A stretch of 35,234 bases of DNA, taken from positions 1 through 35,234 of the forward strand of contig PMSU01000209.1 in NCBI GenBank assembly GCA_003168255.1, read 5' to 3'. This DNA comes from Actinomycetota bacterium. GTDB lineage: Bacteria > Actinomycetota > Actinomycetes > Streptosporangiales > Streptosporangiaceae. Position numbers and translations under genes: made by a program. The stretch's first letter is position 1; each line of letters starts with the position of its first letter. Positions 27,081-35,234 of the stretch are shown in pieces. Under the pieces are notes generated by a model, which searched no databases, was not told the DNA's origin, and saw only the letters and a program-made list of their open reading frames with translations.

Positions 27081-30013
27081 TGGCGCCGCCGATTCCAGGT
27101 CTCAGGCGGCCGGTGGCCGTCCATCGCCGCTCCGGCGGTGACATCGTCGCCGGGGTCCTCGCCATCCTCGCTCTCACGGTGCTGACCGTGGGCGTTCCCA
27201 TCGCGCTGATCACCGTGTTCGGCCTGCCGATCCCGCACAGCAAGCCGACGCTTGGGCTGCTCACCCACCAGGTCAACGTCCTGAGCATCGTCCAGATCCT
27301 GTCCATCATCGTCTGGCTGGCCTGGATCCAGCTGCTGTTCTGCGTGGTCGCCGAGATCAGGGCGGCGATCAGGAACGTCGGCGTGCCGGCCAGGGTGCCG
27401 CTGTCCGGCGGCAGCCAGGCGGTCGCGCACCGGCTGGTCACGGCCGCGCTGCTGCTGGTCAGCGCCACGGCGGCACTGTCACCTGCGTTCGCGCGCAGCG
27501 GTCCCGCGCCCCAGGCGGCTAGCACCGTCTCGGCCATCGCCAGGGCGGGCTCGCAGGCCCAGGCGGACGTGACAGGGCATGAGGCGGTGTCGGCCAAAGC
27601 GGCTGAGGCCGCGGCCGTTCACGGGCCGAACGTCGAGAAGATCTACGTAGTGAAACCGCCCATCGGCCGCTACCACGAGAGCCTGTGGGAGATAGCCGAG
27701 AATCACCTCGGCAACGGGCGGCGCTACCCCGAGATCTTTGAGATGAACAAGGACCACCCGCAGCCCGACGGGACCAAGCTGACCATTGCCAGCCTGATCA
27801 GGCCGGGCTGGGTGCTGCGGATGCCGCGCGACGCCTACGGGCCGGGCATCGAGATCGTTTCGCATGGCATGCCGGGCGGCGCGGCAGGTGCCGCCGAGCA
27901 GGCGGGCGCCCGCCAGGCCAGGCAGGCGGCAGCCGGCCCGCAGGGCGCCGCGTCCGGGGCCGTCCAGGGGCCGGCGTCGGCTCTACAGGGTGGACCGGGC
28001 GGCGGATCCGGTGCGCCAGGCGGCGGCGGACCCGGCGGCGGCGGCGGATACCACGCGGCCTTCGCCCCGGCCCAGGGCCCGTCCGGCGGCGCGCTGCTTT
28101 CCTTCCCCTACGAGCTGTCTGCCGCGTCGCTGCTCGCCGCTGGCGTACTCACCGCGCTCGGCCAGCGCAGGCGGCAGCAGCTCTGGCAGCGTGCGTTCGG
28201 CAAAAGGGTTGTCATGCCTGAGGGCGAGGCCGGCCTGGCCGAGGCGGCGCTGCGGCTCGGCGCGAACGAGCCGTCGGTGCGGCTGCTCGACACCGGGCTG
28301 CGGTCGCTGTCGCAGGAACTCGCCGCGCGTGGCAAGACCCCGCCGACGGTATTCGCCGCGCACCTCGGGCAGGTCAACCTCGACTTGTGGATCGCGCCAG
28401 CCGACAAGAACCCGCCGCAGCCCTGGCTGGCCGTGGACGACGGCCAGGTGTGGCGGCTGCCGCTCGGCGCCGTGGCGGGCCTGGACCCGGACGAGGCGGG
28501 CGCCGCGCTGGCCCCCTACCCGGGCCTGGTCTCGATCGGCACCAGCGACACCGGCCGGATGCTCGTCGATCTTGAGGTCGCGCACGGCCTGATCGCCGTC
28601 CGCGGGTCGCGCGGCATGGTGCAGTCGGTGCTCGCCGCGATGGCGGTGGAACTCGCGACCAACAGGTGGTCGGACCGGATGCAGATCACCTTGGTCGGAT
28701 TCGGCCCCGAGCTTCAACTGCTTTCTCCCGAACGGATAGTCGTCGCCCAAACACTCGAGGAGGCGATGCCCGCGCTGGAGACCAGGGCCGCCGAAGTCGA
28801 GCACGCACTGGCATCGTTCGGTACCGATTCCGTGCTCACCGGGCGTTCCCGCGGCATGCACCCGGACTCCTGGGCGCCGCATTACCTGATCATGGCTATT
28901 CCGCCCACTCCGCAGCAGCGGGAGCGGCTGCTCACGCTGGCCAGCACGAGGCACCGGACAGCGATGGGTTACGTGGTCGCGGGCGACATACCGGGCGCAA
29001 CCTGGTCGTGGGACGTCAGCGAGCAGGGCCGGCTGCACGCGGGCGTGCTCGGGTTCGACCTGAAGGCGCAGTTGCTGCCGCCGCAGCAGTACGCGGCCAT
29101 GGTCGACTTGTTCCGCGCCGCCGGGCAGGACGGCGGCGTGGCGCTCGGCGACCCGCCGCCCGACGCGGCGCCGCCCGCGCAGCTCGTTCCTGGATCACCG
29201 ATGGCGGTCGAGGTCAGCGTGCTCGGCCAGGTGGCTGTGCAGGCGCCCGGCAGCATCGAGCCGGACCGGGTCGGCGTGGCGACCGAGATCGTGGTGTACC
29301 TGGCGGCCCATCCCGACGGCGTCCACCCCAATGTGCTCACCGGTGCGATCTGGCCGCGAGGCGTCACACCCGAGGTCAGGGACGCGGCGCTGGGCCGGGT
29401 GCGAGACTGGCTCGGCGCGGACAACACCGGCCATCCCAACCTGGTGACCGATGCGGCCGGCCGCATCAGCCTCGGGCCGCAGGTCCGGATGGACTGGCAG
29501 GTGTTCCGCTCGCTCCTCGCCTATGCGGCACGGGCCAGGCACGCGGCTGATGACGACGCGGTGCCGCAGCCAGCGGGCGGTGAGGTGGCGCGGACCGGGC
29601 AGGACGAGGTGGTCTACCTGTCCAGGGCGCTGGATCTGGTGCACGGCCAGCTGCTCGACGGCCGTGATCCCGGCAGGTACGCCTGGCTGGCCGCCGACCC
29701 CCTCGAGTACGAGGCCAGCGCCCGGGTGGCGGACGCCGCGCACCGGCTCGCCGGGCTGCGCCTCGCCGCGGGTGACGCGCAGGCGGCGATGGACGCCGCC
29801 AGGGCCGGGCTGCGGCTCGCCTTCAACGACGAGCTGCTCTGGCGCGACCTGCTCACCGCCGCGCACGCGACCGGCCAGGAGCACGTGCTCCGGGCCGTGG
29901 TCGGCGAGGTATCGGCCCGGGTCTCGCTGGACGAGGTGCTGCCCAGGATGGCGCCGCAGACCGAGGCGCTCATCGACGAGCTGCTGCCATCGTGGCGATC
30001 GTCGGTTGCCTGA
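27080..30013 (+). CDS. Membrane LysM-BTAD protein of tad locus
   Basis: A 977-residue multi-domain membrane protein. Two membrane helices (about 22-49 and 66-92) are followed by a third hydrophobic stretch ending ALSPAFA (about 119-138), a LysM-like segment (186-249: YVVKPPIGRYHESLWEIAENHLGN and VLRMPRD), a Gly-rich linker (264-335), a further helix (about 345-361), an alpha/beta middle region (380-690), then a winged-helix-like domain (about 707-800) and a BTAD-type helical repeat region (about 800-960; YEASARVADAAHRLAGLRL). LysM-BTAD proteins recur beside actinobacterial tad genes. SARP-like regulators use BTAD domains, but a DNA-binding role here is unproven. ATG 27080 overlaps the previous stop (TGATG), with GGGAGG 9 nt upstream. 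Confidence 0.88.
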   Translation: MAPPIPGLRRPVAVHRRSGGDIVAGVLAILALTVLTVGVPIALITVFGLPIPHSKPTLGLLTHQVNVLSIVQILSIIVWLAWIQLLFCVVAEIRAAIRNVGVPARVPLSGGSQAVAHRLVTAALLLVSATAALSPAFARSGPAPQAASTVSAIARAGSQAQADVTGHEAVSAKAAEAAAVHGPNVEKIYVVKPPIGRYHESLWEIAENHLGNGRRYPEIFEMNKDHPQPDGTKLTIASLIRPGWVLRMPRDAYGPGIEIVSHGMPGGAAGAAEQAGARQARQAAAGPQGAASGAVQGPASALQGGPGGGSGAPGGGGPGGGGGYHAAFAPAQGPSGGALLSFPYELSAASLLAAGVLTALGQRRRQQLWQRAFGKRVVMPEGEAGLAEAALRLGANEPSVRLLDTGLRSLSQELAARGKTPPTVFAAHLGQVNLDLWIAPADKNPPQPWLAVDDGQVWRLPLGAVAGLDPDEAGAALAPYPGLVSIGTSDTGRMLVDLEVAHGLIAVRGSRGMVQSVLAAMAVELATNRWSDRMQITLVGFGPELQLLSPERIVVAQTLEEAMPALETRAAEVEHALASFGTDSVLTGRSRGMHPDSWAPHYLIMAIPPTPQQRERLLTLASTRHRTAMGYVVAGDIPGATWSWDVSEQGRLHAGVLGFDLKAQLLPPQQYAAMVDLFRAAGQDGGVALGDPPPDAAPPAQLVPGSPMAVEVSVLGQVAVQAPGSIEPDRVGVATEIVVYLAAHPDGVHPNVLTGAIWPRGVTPEVRDAALGRVRDWLGADNTGHPNLVTDAAGRISLGPQVRMDWQVFRSLLAYAARARHAADDDAVPQPAGGEVARTGQDEVVYLSRALDLVHGQLLDGRDPGRYAWLAADPLEYEASARVADAAHRLAGLRLAAGDAQAAMDAARAGLRLAFNDELLWRDLLTAAHATGQEHVLRAVVGEVSARVSLDEVLPRMAPQTEALIDELLPSWRSSVA

Positions 30014-30735
30014 CCGCCGCTGCGGCCGGGCTGGTGATCGGCCCGGTGCTGCGTCTTCTCGTCGTCCGCCTGGCCGTGCCATCCGGTGAGCCCTGGCGCC
30101 GTGCCTGCCCGGCCTGCGACAGCCCGCTCCGGCCCGCCCGTGCCGCGCTGCCTGTCCTGTCGCCGGCTGGCCGGTGCATCGCCTGCCAGACTCGCCTAGG
30201 CCCTCCTCCGCTGTCGGTCGAGGTCACCGCGGTGGTTCTGCTCGGCCTGCTGGCGGCCAGGGTCCAGCCAGGCCTGGTGCTGACGGCGGTGTGCTGGCTG
30301 GCTGTCTGCGTGATCCCGCTGGCCTACATCGACGCGGCCACCCACCGCCTGCCCGATCTGCTCACCGGTCCTGCCTATGCGGGCACCGCCGCGTTCTTGC
30401 TGGCTGCCGCGGCCACCGGCGAGAGCTGGCCCAGGCTGGGCCGCGGCCTGCTCGGCGGCATCGCATTCGCCGCCTTCTGCCTGGTCCTGTTCCTGATCAG
30501 CCCGTCCGGGATGGGCCCGGGCGACGTCAAGCTGGCGGCCAGCCTGGGCACCGCGCTGGCCTGGCTGGGCTGGGGGGCCCTGATCGCCGGCGCGCTGGCC
30601 GGGTTCCTGCTGGCGGCCTGCTACGGGGTAACCCTGCTGGTCCGGGGGCGGGCCGACCGCAAGACCCAGGTTCCCTTCGGTCCCTTCATGATCGCGGGCA
30701 CGTTCCTGGTCCTGGTGATCGCCGGCGTTGGCTAG
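29992..30735 (+). CDS. A24 prepilin peptidase (TadV/PilD-like)
   Basis: A 247-residue polytopic aspartic protease that cleaves the pilin leaders. The N-terminal cytoplasmic zinc site has two CxxC pairs (C39/C42 and C62/C65), as in PilD; short TadV proteins lack this. Catalytic aspartates are D114 (AYIDAATHRLPD) and D178 (GMGPGDVKL, the GxGD motif). About seven hydrophobic segments are seen. The conserved N-methylation domain of full PilD appears only partly present. GTG 29992 overlaps the previous gene by 22 nt. It closes the tad operon. Confidence 0.93.
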   Translation: MAIVGCLTAAAAGLVIGPVLRLLVVRLAVPSGEPWRRACPACDSPLRPARAALPVLSPAGRCIACQTRLGPPPLSVEVTAVVLLGLLAARVQPGLVLTAVCWLAVCVIPLAYIDAATHRLPDLLTGPAYAGTAAFLLAAAATGESWPRLGRGLLGGIAFAAFCLVLFLISPSGMGPGDVKLAASLGTALAWLGWGALIAGALAGFLLAACYGVTLLVRGRADRKTQVPFGPFMIAGTFLVLVIAGVG

Positions 30736-30744
30736 ACCCGGCCG

Positions 30745-30785
30745 GCGTTCCCGCGGGAACGCGCTACGCGCTCCGCGTGAGAGCT
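30745..30785. terminator. Palindromic convergent terminator candidate
   Basis: A perfect 18-bp palindrome GCGTTCCCGCGGGAACGC (30745-30762) is followed by a second short inverted repeat (ACGCG...CGCGT, about 30765-30778). Both lie between the convergent prepilin peptidase and secreted-protein genes. There is no T run. Confidence 0.5.
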
Positions 30786-30817
30786 GGGCCGTGGCGCTTT
30801 CCCGATCATGCTGGCCG

Positions 30818-31825
30818 TCAGCCGTTGAGCCCCTGGATCTCCGCGATGGGCACGGTCGTGGCCCGGCTGACGATCGGGATCTGCGGAAGCCCGTTAGGTC
30901 CCGGGCCGTCGAGGTTGCCGGCCCCCCAGGTGACGTTGAACGTCACGGTTGCCGTGATCGTGGCCCCGTTAGTCGGGCTCTGCCACAGGACTCCGCAGTC
31001 CGGGGCAACGCCCGGCCCGGAGCTGGGCGGCGGCTTGCCCACCGGGGAACGCGAGCCGTCGATGCCGCAGCCAGCGGAGTACGACGTCCCTTGTGCACTG
31101 GGGGTGACGGTGAATCCGCTAGTCGCAGGCTGCGCCCATACGGTCGCCGACTCGTCACCGAGCGTCGCCGTGACGTTGTAGGTGCCGTTCGGATTCGCCC
31201 GCTGGATGACGGTGCCGCCCTCGGCGGCCCAGTTCGCCCACACGTAGGTCGCCAGGTTGACATAGCCCCTGCGCGCCGGGTTGATCGTCAGGGTCGGCTT
31301 GGGAATCAGCATGTGGTTGTAGGCGAAGGCAGCCAGTGTCTTGGTCGGGATGGGCGGCACCGGCAGGGCCTGCCCCGGCTGCACGAAGTAGAAGAGCGGA
31401 AGCAGCAGGCATGCCGCCTTCCCTGCCGCGCTCGCGGCCGGGTTGACCGGAAGCATGTACCAGGTGCCGGCCGGGCCGCCGTCCTTCAGCTGCTTCTTGG
31501 CTTGCTGTACGGACGCGGCGATACCAAATTGGTCGCCCGCCCCCGGCTTGACGTAACCGAACTCCCCGATGATGTACGCGGCGCCGGTGGCCGTATTGCC
31601 TATCGGTTCCCACAGGCATGGCGGAGGAGGGATGTCGACGGGGACCTGGGCGGAGCCGACGCCCTCGGTGTAGTCACCGCGCAAGGTGATGAGGCTGCTC
31701 AGCGAGACCGAGCAGGTGGGGCCGAGGCAGCCGACGACGGGTCCCGCGTTAGCCGGCGGCGCCACCAGGAGCAGGGCGGGCAGGGCTGTCGCGATGATCC
31801 CCACGAGGGCGATGCGTCGAATCAT
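30818..31825 (-). CDS. Secreted protein with beta-rich tail
   Basis: A 335-residue exported protein. The signal peptide (MIRRIALVGIIATALPALLL ... APPANA) is probably cut after ANA. The mature part has a Cys pair near its start (VGCLGPTCS), a segment YVKPGAGDQFGIAASVQQAK, and a C-terminal beta-rich region (TYNVTATLGDESATVWAQPA ... ATITATVTFNVTWGAG) resembling PKD/Ig-like strands. No catalytic motif was seen. ATG 31825 has GAGGAG 8 nt upstream and overlaps the upstream lipoprotein stop by 4 nt (ATGA). Its location next to the tad operon suggests a pilus-associated surface role, by context only. Confidence 0.82.
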   Translation of the reverse strand: MIRRIALVGIIATALPALLLVAPPANAGPVVGCLGPTCSVSLSSLITLRGDYTEGVGSAQVPVDIPPPPCLWEPIGNTATGAAYIIGEFGYVKPGAGDQFGIAASVQQAKKQLKDGGPAGTWYMLPVNPAASAAGKAACLLLPLFYFVQPGQALPVPPIPTKTLAAFAYNHMLIPKPTLTINPARRGYVNLATYVWANWAAEGGTVIQRANPNGTYNVTATLGDESATVWAQPATSGFTVTPSAQGTSYSAGCGIDGSRSPVGKPPPSSGPGVAPDCGVLWQSPTNGATITATVTFNVTWGAGNLDGPGPNGLPQIPIVSRATTVPIAEIQGLNG

Positions 31826-32472
31826 GGTCCGCACTCCTCTGCCCGCGGATAATAAACAACAGGATAGACCGACACCACGTGCCATCCATGGTTCTGGGCA
31901 AGAACGTCGGTATTGAGGTAATAGTGCTGGTCTGCTGGGGTGTGATCGGGGATGACCTTCCCCGTGGTCAGGCTGGTGTTGTCGGAATGCGAGTCGTCAA
32001 AGCATTCTGACACGTCGATATCGCCCTTGAGCGTGGGGTCAGCGAAGGCCCGCATGTGCGAGAAGCGCACCGTTCCGTTGAAAGACTGGGTGGTGATGTC
32101 CGGCGTGTCCAGCGTCGACCTCAGCCCGGTCAGGACGCTGCCCGAGACGTAACCGGTCCAGCGCTGATCCCGGTTTCCCTCGTACTCCGCGTAGAGGAAG
32201 GCGAGCAGGAAATCCTTGGCGGTGATCACCGCCGGGACTTCGCTGGCGGCAGCAGGAAGCCAGGAGGGCATGATGATATGTACATTCGAGCCGAACGGAG
32301 GCCAGGTCAGCCCATCAGCGTTGGTGGTGGACGGCGGGGAGGTGTTCCCCGGGGCCAGACTTCCGCCGGGATGGAAAGTGCCCGGCGTCGCCGAGCCGCA
32401 GGCAGCCACCAGCGCGACGCAACTCACCAGCAAGACACCCGTGAGCGCCCGCGGTAGGCACCCGCGCGACAT
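31822..32472 (-). CDS. Lipoprotein, possible NTF2-like domain
   Basis: A 216-residue lipoprotein with lipobox LVAAC (C25), a Ser/Thr/Pro-rich linker (30-60), then an alpha-beta domain (KDFLLAFLYAEYEGNRDQRW ... YYLNTDVLAQNHGWHVVSVYPVVYY). The alternation of an N-terminal helix and later strands recalls NTF2/SnoaL-like folds; this is a weak assignment. ATG 32472 has GAGAGGAC about 7 nt upstream. It forms a two-gene unit with the secreted protein and is convergent to the tad operon. Confidence 0.82.
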   Translation of the reverse strand: MSRGCLPRALTGVLLVSCVALVAACGSATPGTFHPGGSLAPGNTSPPSTTNADGLTWPPFGSNVHIIMPSWLPAAASEVPAVITAKDFLLAFLYAEYEGNRDQRWTGYVSGSVLTGLRSTLDTPDITTQSFNGTVRFSHMRAFADPTLKGDIDVSECFDDSHSDNTSLTTGKVIPDHTPADQHYYLNTDVLAQNHGWHVVSVYPVVYYPRAEECGP

Positions 32473-32685
32473 GTGACGTCCTCTCCGTTCTCGGGAGCAA
32501 CGAGAGGAACTCTACAGCGACCGCTCTTAGCGGCATCAATCCTTCACCAAGATGATATGCGAGCAGGCACGGAGTGACGCGGTGTATGTCAGGTGATCGC
32601 TCGGCAGCGGTTCTTCGCTCAGTCTCTACTAGCGGTAGCAGCGGTTGGCGTTATTTCGTTTTGACTGTTTTGCCTGAATCAGAAA

Positions 32686-32723
32686 CCCTCGGGGCCGCAG
32701 TACGTTACCTGCGGCCCCGAGGG
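32686..32723. terminator. Strong 15-bp hairpin
   Basis: A perfect inverted repeat CCCTCGGGGCCGCAG / CTGCGGCCCCGAGGG (32686-32700 and 32709-32723) with an 8-nt loop. It lies about 32 bp beyond the stop of the minus-strand 72-residue gene and so probably ends that transcript. In the minus direction it is followed by TTTCTGATTCAGG. Confidence 0.8.
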
Positions 32724-32754
32724 CTCCCCGGAACTTTCTCTCCGCCTCACGACA

Positions 32755-32973
32755 TCAGTGGCCTTGCGGTGTCGGCCGCCTCGCGGCGTGGCTGTGACCG
32801 CCGGCGGCGCGCAGGATGCGCAACGCCGCACTGGGCCTGGCCGTCGTGTCTGCGTGAACGGAGCGGTCGCGGCGGATCCGGCGTGTCAGCTTGGCGCGCT
32901 CCGACGCGATTGCCTCAATCCGCATGTCCTTGATTCGCTCGGCGGCCAGCGCCTCCATGAAAATCGGATGCAT
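32755..32973 (-). CDS. Small basic helical protein, 72 aa
   Basis: A 72-residue protein starting MHPIFMEALAAERIKDMRIE, with an Arg-rich helix (ASERAKLTRRIRRDRS) and a basic tail (42% of the last 30 residues are Arg, His or Pro by rough count). AAGGAGG lies 5 nt before ATG 32973, a near-perfect ribosome binding site, which is the main evidence for the gene. Similar short proteins with M-x-P-x-x-x-x-x-L/I-A-x-E/Q-R-I starts are widespread in actinobacteria as I recall. No known function. A hairpin follows the stop. Confidence 0.72.
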   Translation of the reverse strand: MHPIFMEALAAERIKDMRIEAIASERAKLTRRIRRDRSVHADTTARPSAALRILRAAGGHSHAARRPTPQGH

Positions 32974-33241
32974 GGCTTCCTCCTTGGCGAGGGGCCGTAC
33001 TGCCGGCCCAACACGCTTGACGATCGTCGTAAGGCCCCGGCCCTGGCATCGGGCGGATGCCCTATCTTCCCGGCGAGCCGAGCCTTACCAGCCACGTTGC
33101 CGCCGGGGTATGCCTTAGGCCCGGGATACGTCCTAGGTACGGCAACCTCGTGACATGCTCCGTTCGGTATCCAAACGCAAATAAACTGGTGAGGCCGCAC
33201 TCGGCGGTAGCTCACCGTGACGACCCAAGCGAGACTGACGC

Positions 33242-35167
33242 ATGCCCGTAATCCAGCCATCCGCCACCGCAGGCCATCTAGCCACCCGTGACGATCTGCG
33301 CAACGTCGCGATCGTCGCGCACGTGGACCACGGCAAGACCACGCTGGTGGACGCGATGCTCTGGCAATCCGGGGCCTTCCGGGCGAACGCGCACGTCGCC
33401 GACCGTGTGCTCGACTCGGGGGACCTGGAGCGGGAGAAGGGCATCACGATCCTGGCCAAGAACACCGCGGTTCGCCATGGCGGCATGACCATCAACATCG
33501 TGGACACGCCAGGGCACTCGGACTTCGGCGGCGAGGTGGAGCGCGGGCTGTCCATGGTGGACGGCGTGCTGCTGCTGGTCGATGCCAGCGAGGGACCGCT
33601 GCCGCAGACCAGGTTCGTGCTGCGCAAGACGCTGGAGGCCAAGCTGCCGGTCATCCTCGTGATCAATAAGGTGGACCGAGCGGACGCACGTATCGCCGAG
33701 GTCGTGGACGCGTGCTACGAGCTCTTCCTTGACCTGGACGCCAGCGAGGAGCAGATCGAGTTTCCGATCGTGTACTCCTCCGCGCGGGCCGGGCGGGCAT
33801 CGCTCACCAGGCCGGCCGATGGTGCGCTGCCCGACTCGCCTGATCTCGAGCCGCTGTTTGAGGTGTTGCGCCAAGCTGTCCCGGCCCCCAGCTACGACCC
33901 CGCGGCGCCGCTACAGGCGCACGTTGCCAACCTGGACGCCTCGGCTTACCTGGGCAGGATCGCGCTATGCCGGGTGCATAACGGCACCATCTCCCGTGGC
34001 CAGCAGGTCGCCTGGTGCCGCCGGGACGGCAGCATCGAGCGGGTCAAGATCACCGAGCTCTACCTGACCGAGGCGCTGGACCGGGTGCCGGTGGACAGCG
34101 CGGGCCCAGGGGACATCATCGCCATCGCCGGGATCGGCGAGATCATGATCGGCGAGACCCTGGCCGACCCGGACGACCCGCGCCCGCTTCCGCTGATCAC
34201 CGTGGACGAGCCGGCCATCTCCATGACGATCGGGGTGAACAACTCGCCGCTGGTCGGCAAGCCGACCGCCGTTCCTGGCGGGGGGGCCACCAGCGCGGCG
34301 CGCGTGCACACCAAGATCACCGCTCGGCTGGTGCGGGACAGGCTGGACCGCGAACTGGTCGGCAACGTCTCGATCCGCGTGCTGCCGACCGAGCGGCCCG
34401 ATACCTGGGAGGTCCAGGGCCGCGGCGAGCTTGCCCTCGCCGTGCTCGTGGAGACCATGCGGCGCGAAGGGTACGAGCTGACCGTGGGCCGCCCGACGGT
34501 GGTCACCCGCGAGGTGGACGGCGCGGTGCACGAGCCGACAGAGCGGCTCAGCGTGGACGTGCCGGAGGAATACCTGGGCGCGGTCACGTCCCTGCTCGCC
34601 GTGCGCAAGGGCCGGCTCGAGAACATGATCAATCACGGCACCGGCTGGGTGCGGCTGGAGTACACGGTGCCTGCCCGCGGGCTGATCGGGTTTCGGACGC
34701 AGTTCCTCACCGACACGCGGGGGACCGGCATCGCGCACCATGTGTTCGAGGGCTACGAGCCGTGGGCCGGGGCGCTGCGGGCCCGTCCCAGCGGGTCGCT
34801 CGTGGCTGATCGCTCCGGGCCAGTGACCGCCTACGCCATGTCCGGGTTGCAGGAGCGCGGCTCACTGTTCGTGACGCCGGGCACCGAGGTATACGAGGGC
34901 ATGATCGTGGGCGAGAATTCCCGCTCCGACGACATGGACGTCAACATCACCAGGGAGCGCAAGCTCACCAACGTCCGGCAGTCCACCGGCGAGGAACTCG
35001 AGCGGCTTGTCCCGCCGAGGATGCTGAGCCTGGAGCAGGCGCTGGAGTTCTGCTCGCCGGACGAGTGCGTGGAAGTCACGCCGTCCGCCGTTCGGATGCG
35101 CAAGACCGTGCTTGACGGGAAAGAGCGCGGCCGCACCCGCGGTCGTCTGGCCCGCGAGCGCACCTGA
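33242..35167 (+). CDS. typA: Translational GTPase TypA/BipA
   Basis: A 641-residue ribosome-associated GTPase of the EF-G superfamily. G1 AHVDHGKTT (26-34), switch region EREKGITI (63-70), G3 DTPGH (88-92), G4 NKVD (142-145) and G5 SSARAG are all present. Domain II, an EF-G-like domain (ITVDEPAISMTIGVNNSPLV) and the TypA-specific C-terminus (GLIGFRTQFLTDTRGTGI ... NVRQSTGEELERLVPPRMLSLEQAL) follow. Length is usual for the family, whose members aid ribosome assembly and stress adaptation. ATG 33242 has no clear ribosome binding site. It begins a new region unrelated to the pilus. Confidence 0.97.
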   Translation: MPVIQPSATAGHLATRDDLRNVAIVAHVDHGKTTLVDAMLWQSGAFRANAHVADRVLDSGDLEREKGITILAKNTAVRHGGMTINIVDTPGHSDFGGEVERGLSMVDGVLLLVDASEGPLPQTRFVLRKTLEAKLPVILVINKVDRADARIAEVVDACYELFLDLDASEEQIEFPIVYSSARAGRASLTRPADGALPDSPDLEPLFEVLRQAVPAPSYDPAAPLQAHVANLDASAYLGRIALCRVHNGTISRGQQVAWCRRDGSIERVKITELYLTEALDRVPVDSAGPGDIIAIAGIGEIMIGETLADPDDPRPLPLITVDEPAISMTIGVNNSPLVGKPTAVPGGGATSAARVHTKITARLVRDRLDRELVGNVSIRVLPTERPDTWEVQGRGELALAVLVETMRREGYELTVGRPTVVTREVDGAVHEPTERLSVDVPEEYLGAVTSLLAVRKGRLENMINHGTGWVRLEYTVPARGLIGFRTQFLTDTRGTGIAHHVFEGYEPWAGALRARPSGSLVADRSGPVTAYAMSGLQERGSLFVTPGTEVYEGMIVGENSRSDDMDVNITRERKLTNVRQSTGEELERLVPPRMLSLEQALEFCSPDECVEVTPSAVRMRKTVLDGKERGRTRGRLARERT

Positions 35168-35234
35168 CGATCCAGCGACCGGAGCGGTCCTGCGCAAGAT
35201 TTCCCCGCCGACCCTGTGCGGCGCTTCCCCCGCC

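Noticed and set aside
33057..33251. Short plus-strand frame before typA
   Set aside because: No ribosome binding site, no recognisable composition, and it overlaps the typA start out of frame.

Overview
The window is GC-rich DNA from an actinobacterium. It has strong GC3-biased coding, GTG starts, DUF2510 and DUF6461 proteins, a SpoIIE-type phosphatase fused to an RsbW-like kinase, WXG100-like proteins with a large FtsK/SpoIIIE ATPase, and an actinobacterial Tad pilus locus with a LysM/BTAD protein. I would place it among filamentous actinomycetes (Streptosporangiales, Streptomycetales or near relatives), but the sequence alone does not fix the order. No rRNA, tRNA, CRISPR array or transposase was seen.

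Region 1 (1-8775) is signalling. Two palindromic elements (33-82, 140-187) precede a minus-strand cluster: a soluble HAMP-array hybrid histidine kinase (1988-4942), a response regulator (1165-1896) and a metallo-beta-lactamase-fold hydrolase (292-1053). Short tandem repeats sit just after the kinase and regulator stop codons. Divergent to it is a 728-residue anti-sigma-kinase/GAF/PP2C phosphatase (5103-7289). A small conserved hypothetical and a DUF2510 membrane protein follow.

Region 2 (8807-18756) looks like a compact type VII (ESX/WXG100) secretion locus. A five-gene minus-strand operon encodes a 99-residue WXG protein, a 735-residue WXG-bearing protein resembling DUF6571 proteins, a lipoprotein, a WXG-like protein with one membrane segment, and a WXG-like protein with a repeat tail. 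A divergent 94-residue WXG100-like protein and a 1508-residue FHA-FtsK/SpoIIIE (EssC/EccC-type) ATPase complete it. No EccB, EccD, EccE or mycosin is present here. The lipoprotein and the C-terminus of the 735-residue protein share a roughly 50-residue domain at about 50% identity. The leader of the operon can fold so that the first gene's start codon is paired and its Shine-Dalgarno lies in a hairpin.

Region 3 (18900-20419) holds two small conserved actinobacterial genes, a third copy of the palindromic element, a small membrane ORF whose N-terminus comes from that element, and an AT-richer leader.

Region 4 (20420-32472) is a complete-looking Tad/Flp pilus operon: CpaB-like, TadZ-like (degenerate P-loop), TadA, TadB, TadC, pilin, two TadE-like minor pilins, TadG-like, a membrane LysM-BTAD protein and an A24 prepilin peptidase. 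Most junctions overlap or are nearly so. A convergent lipoprotein/secreted-protein pair follows.

Region 5 (32473-35234) holds a strong hairpin, a 72-residue basic protein with a near-perfect ribosome binding site, and the housekeeping GTPase TypA/BipA.
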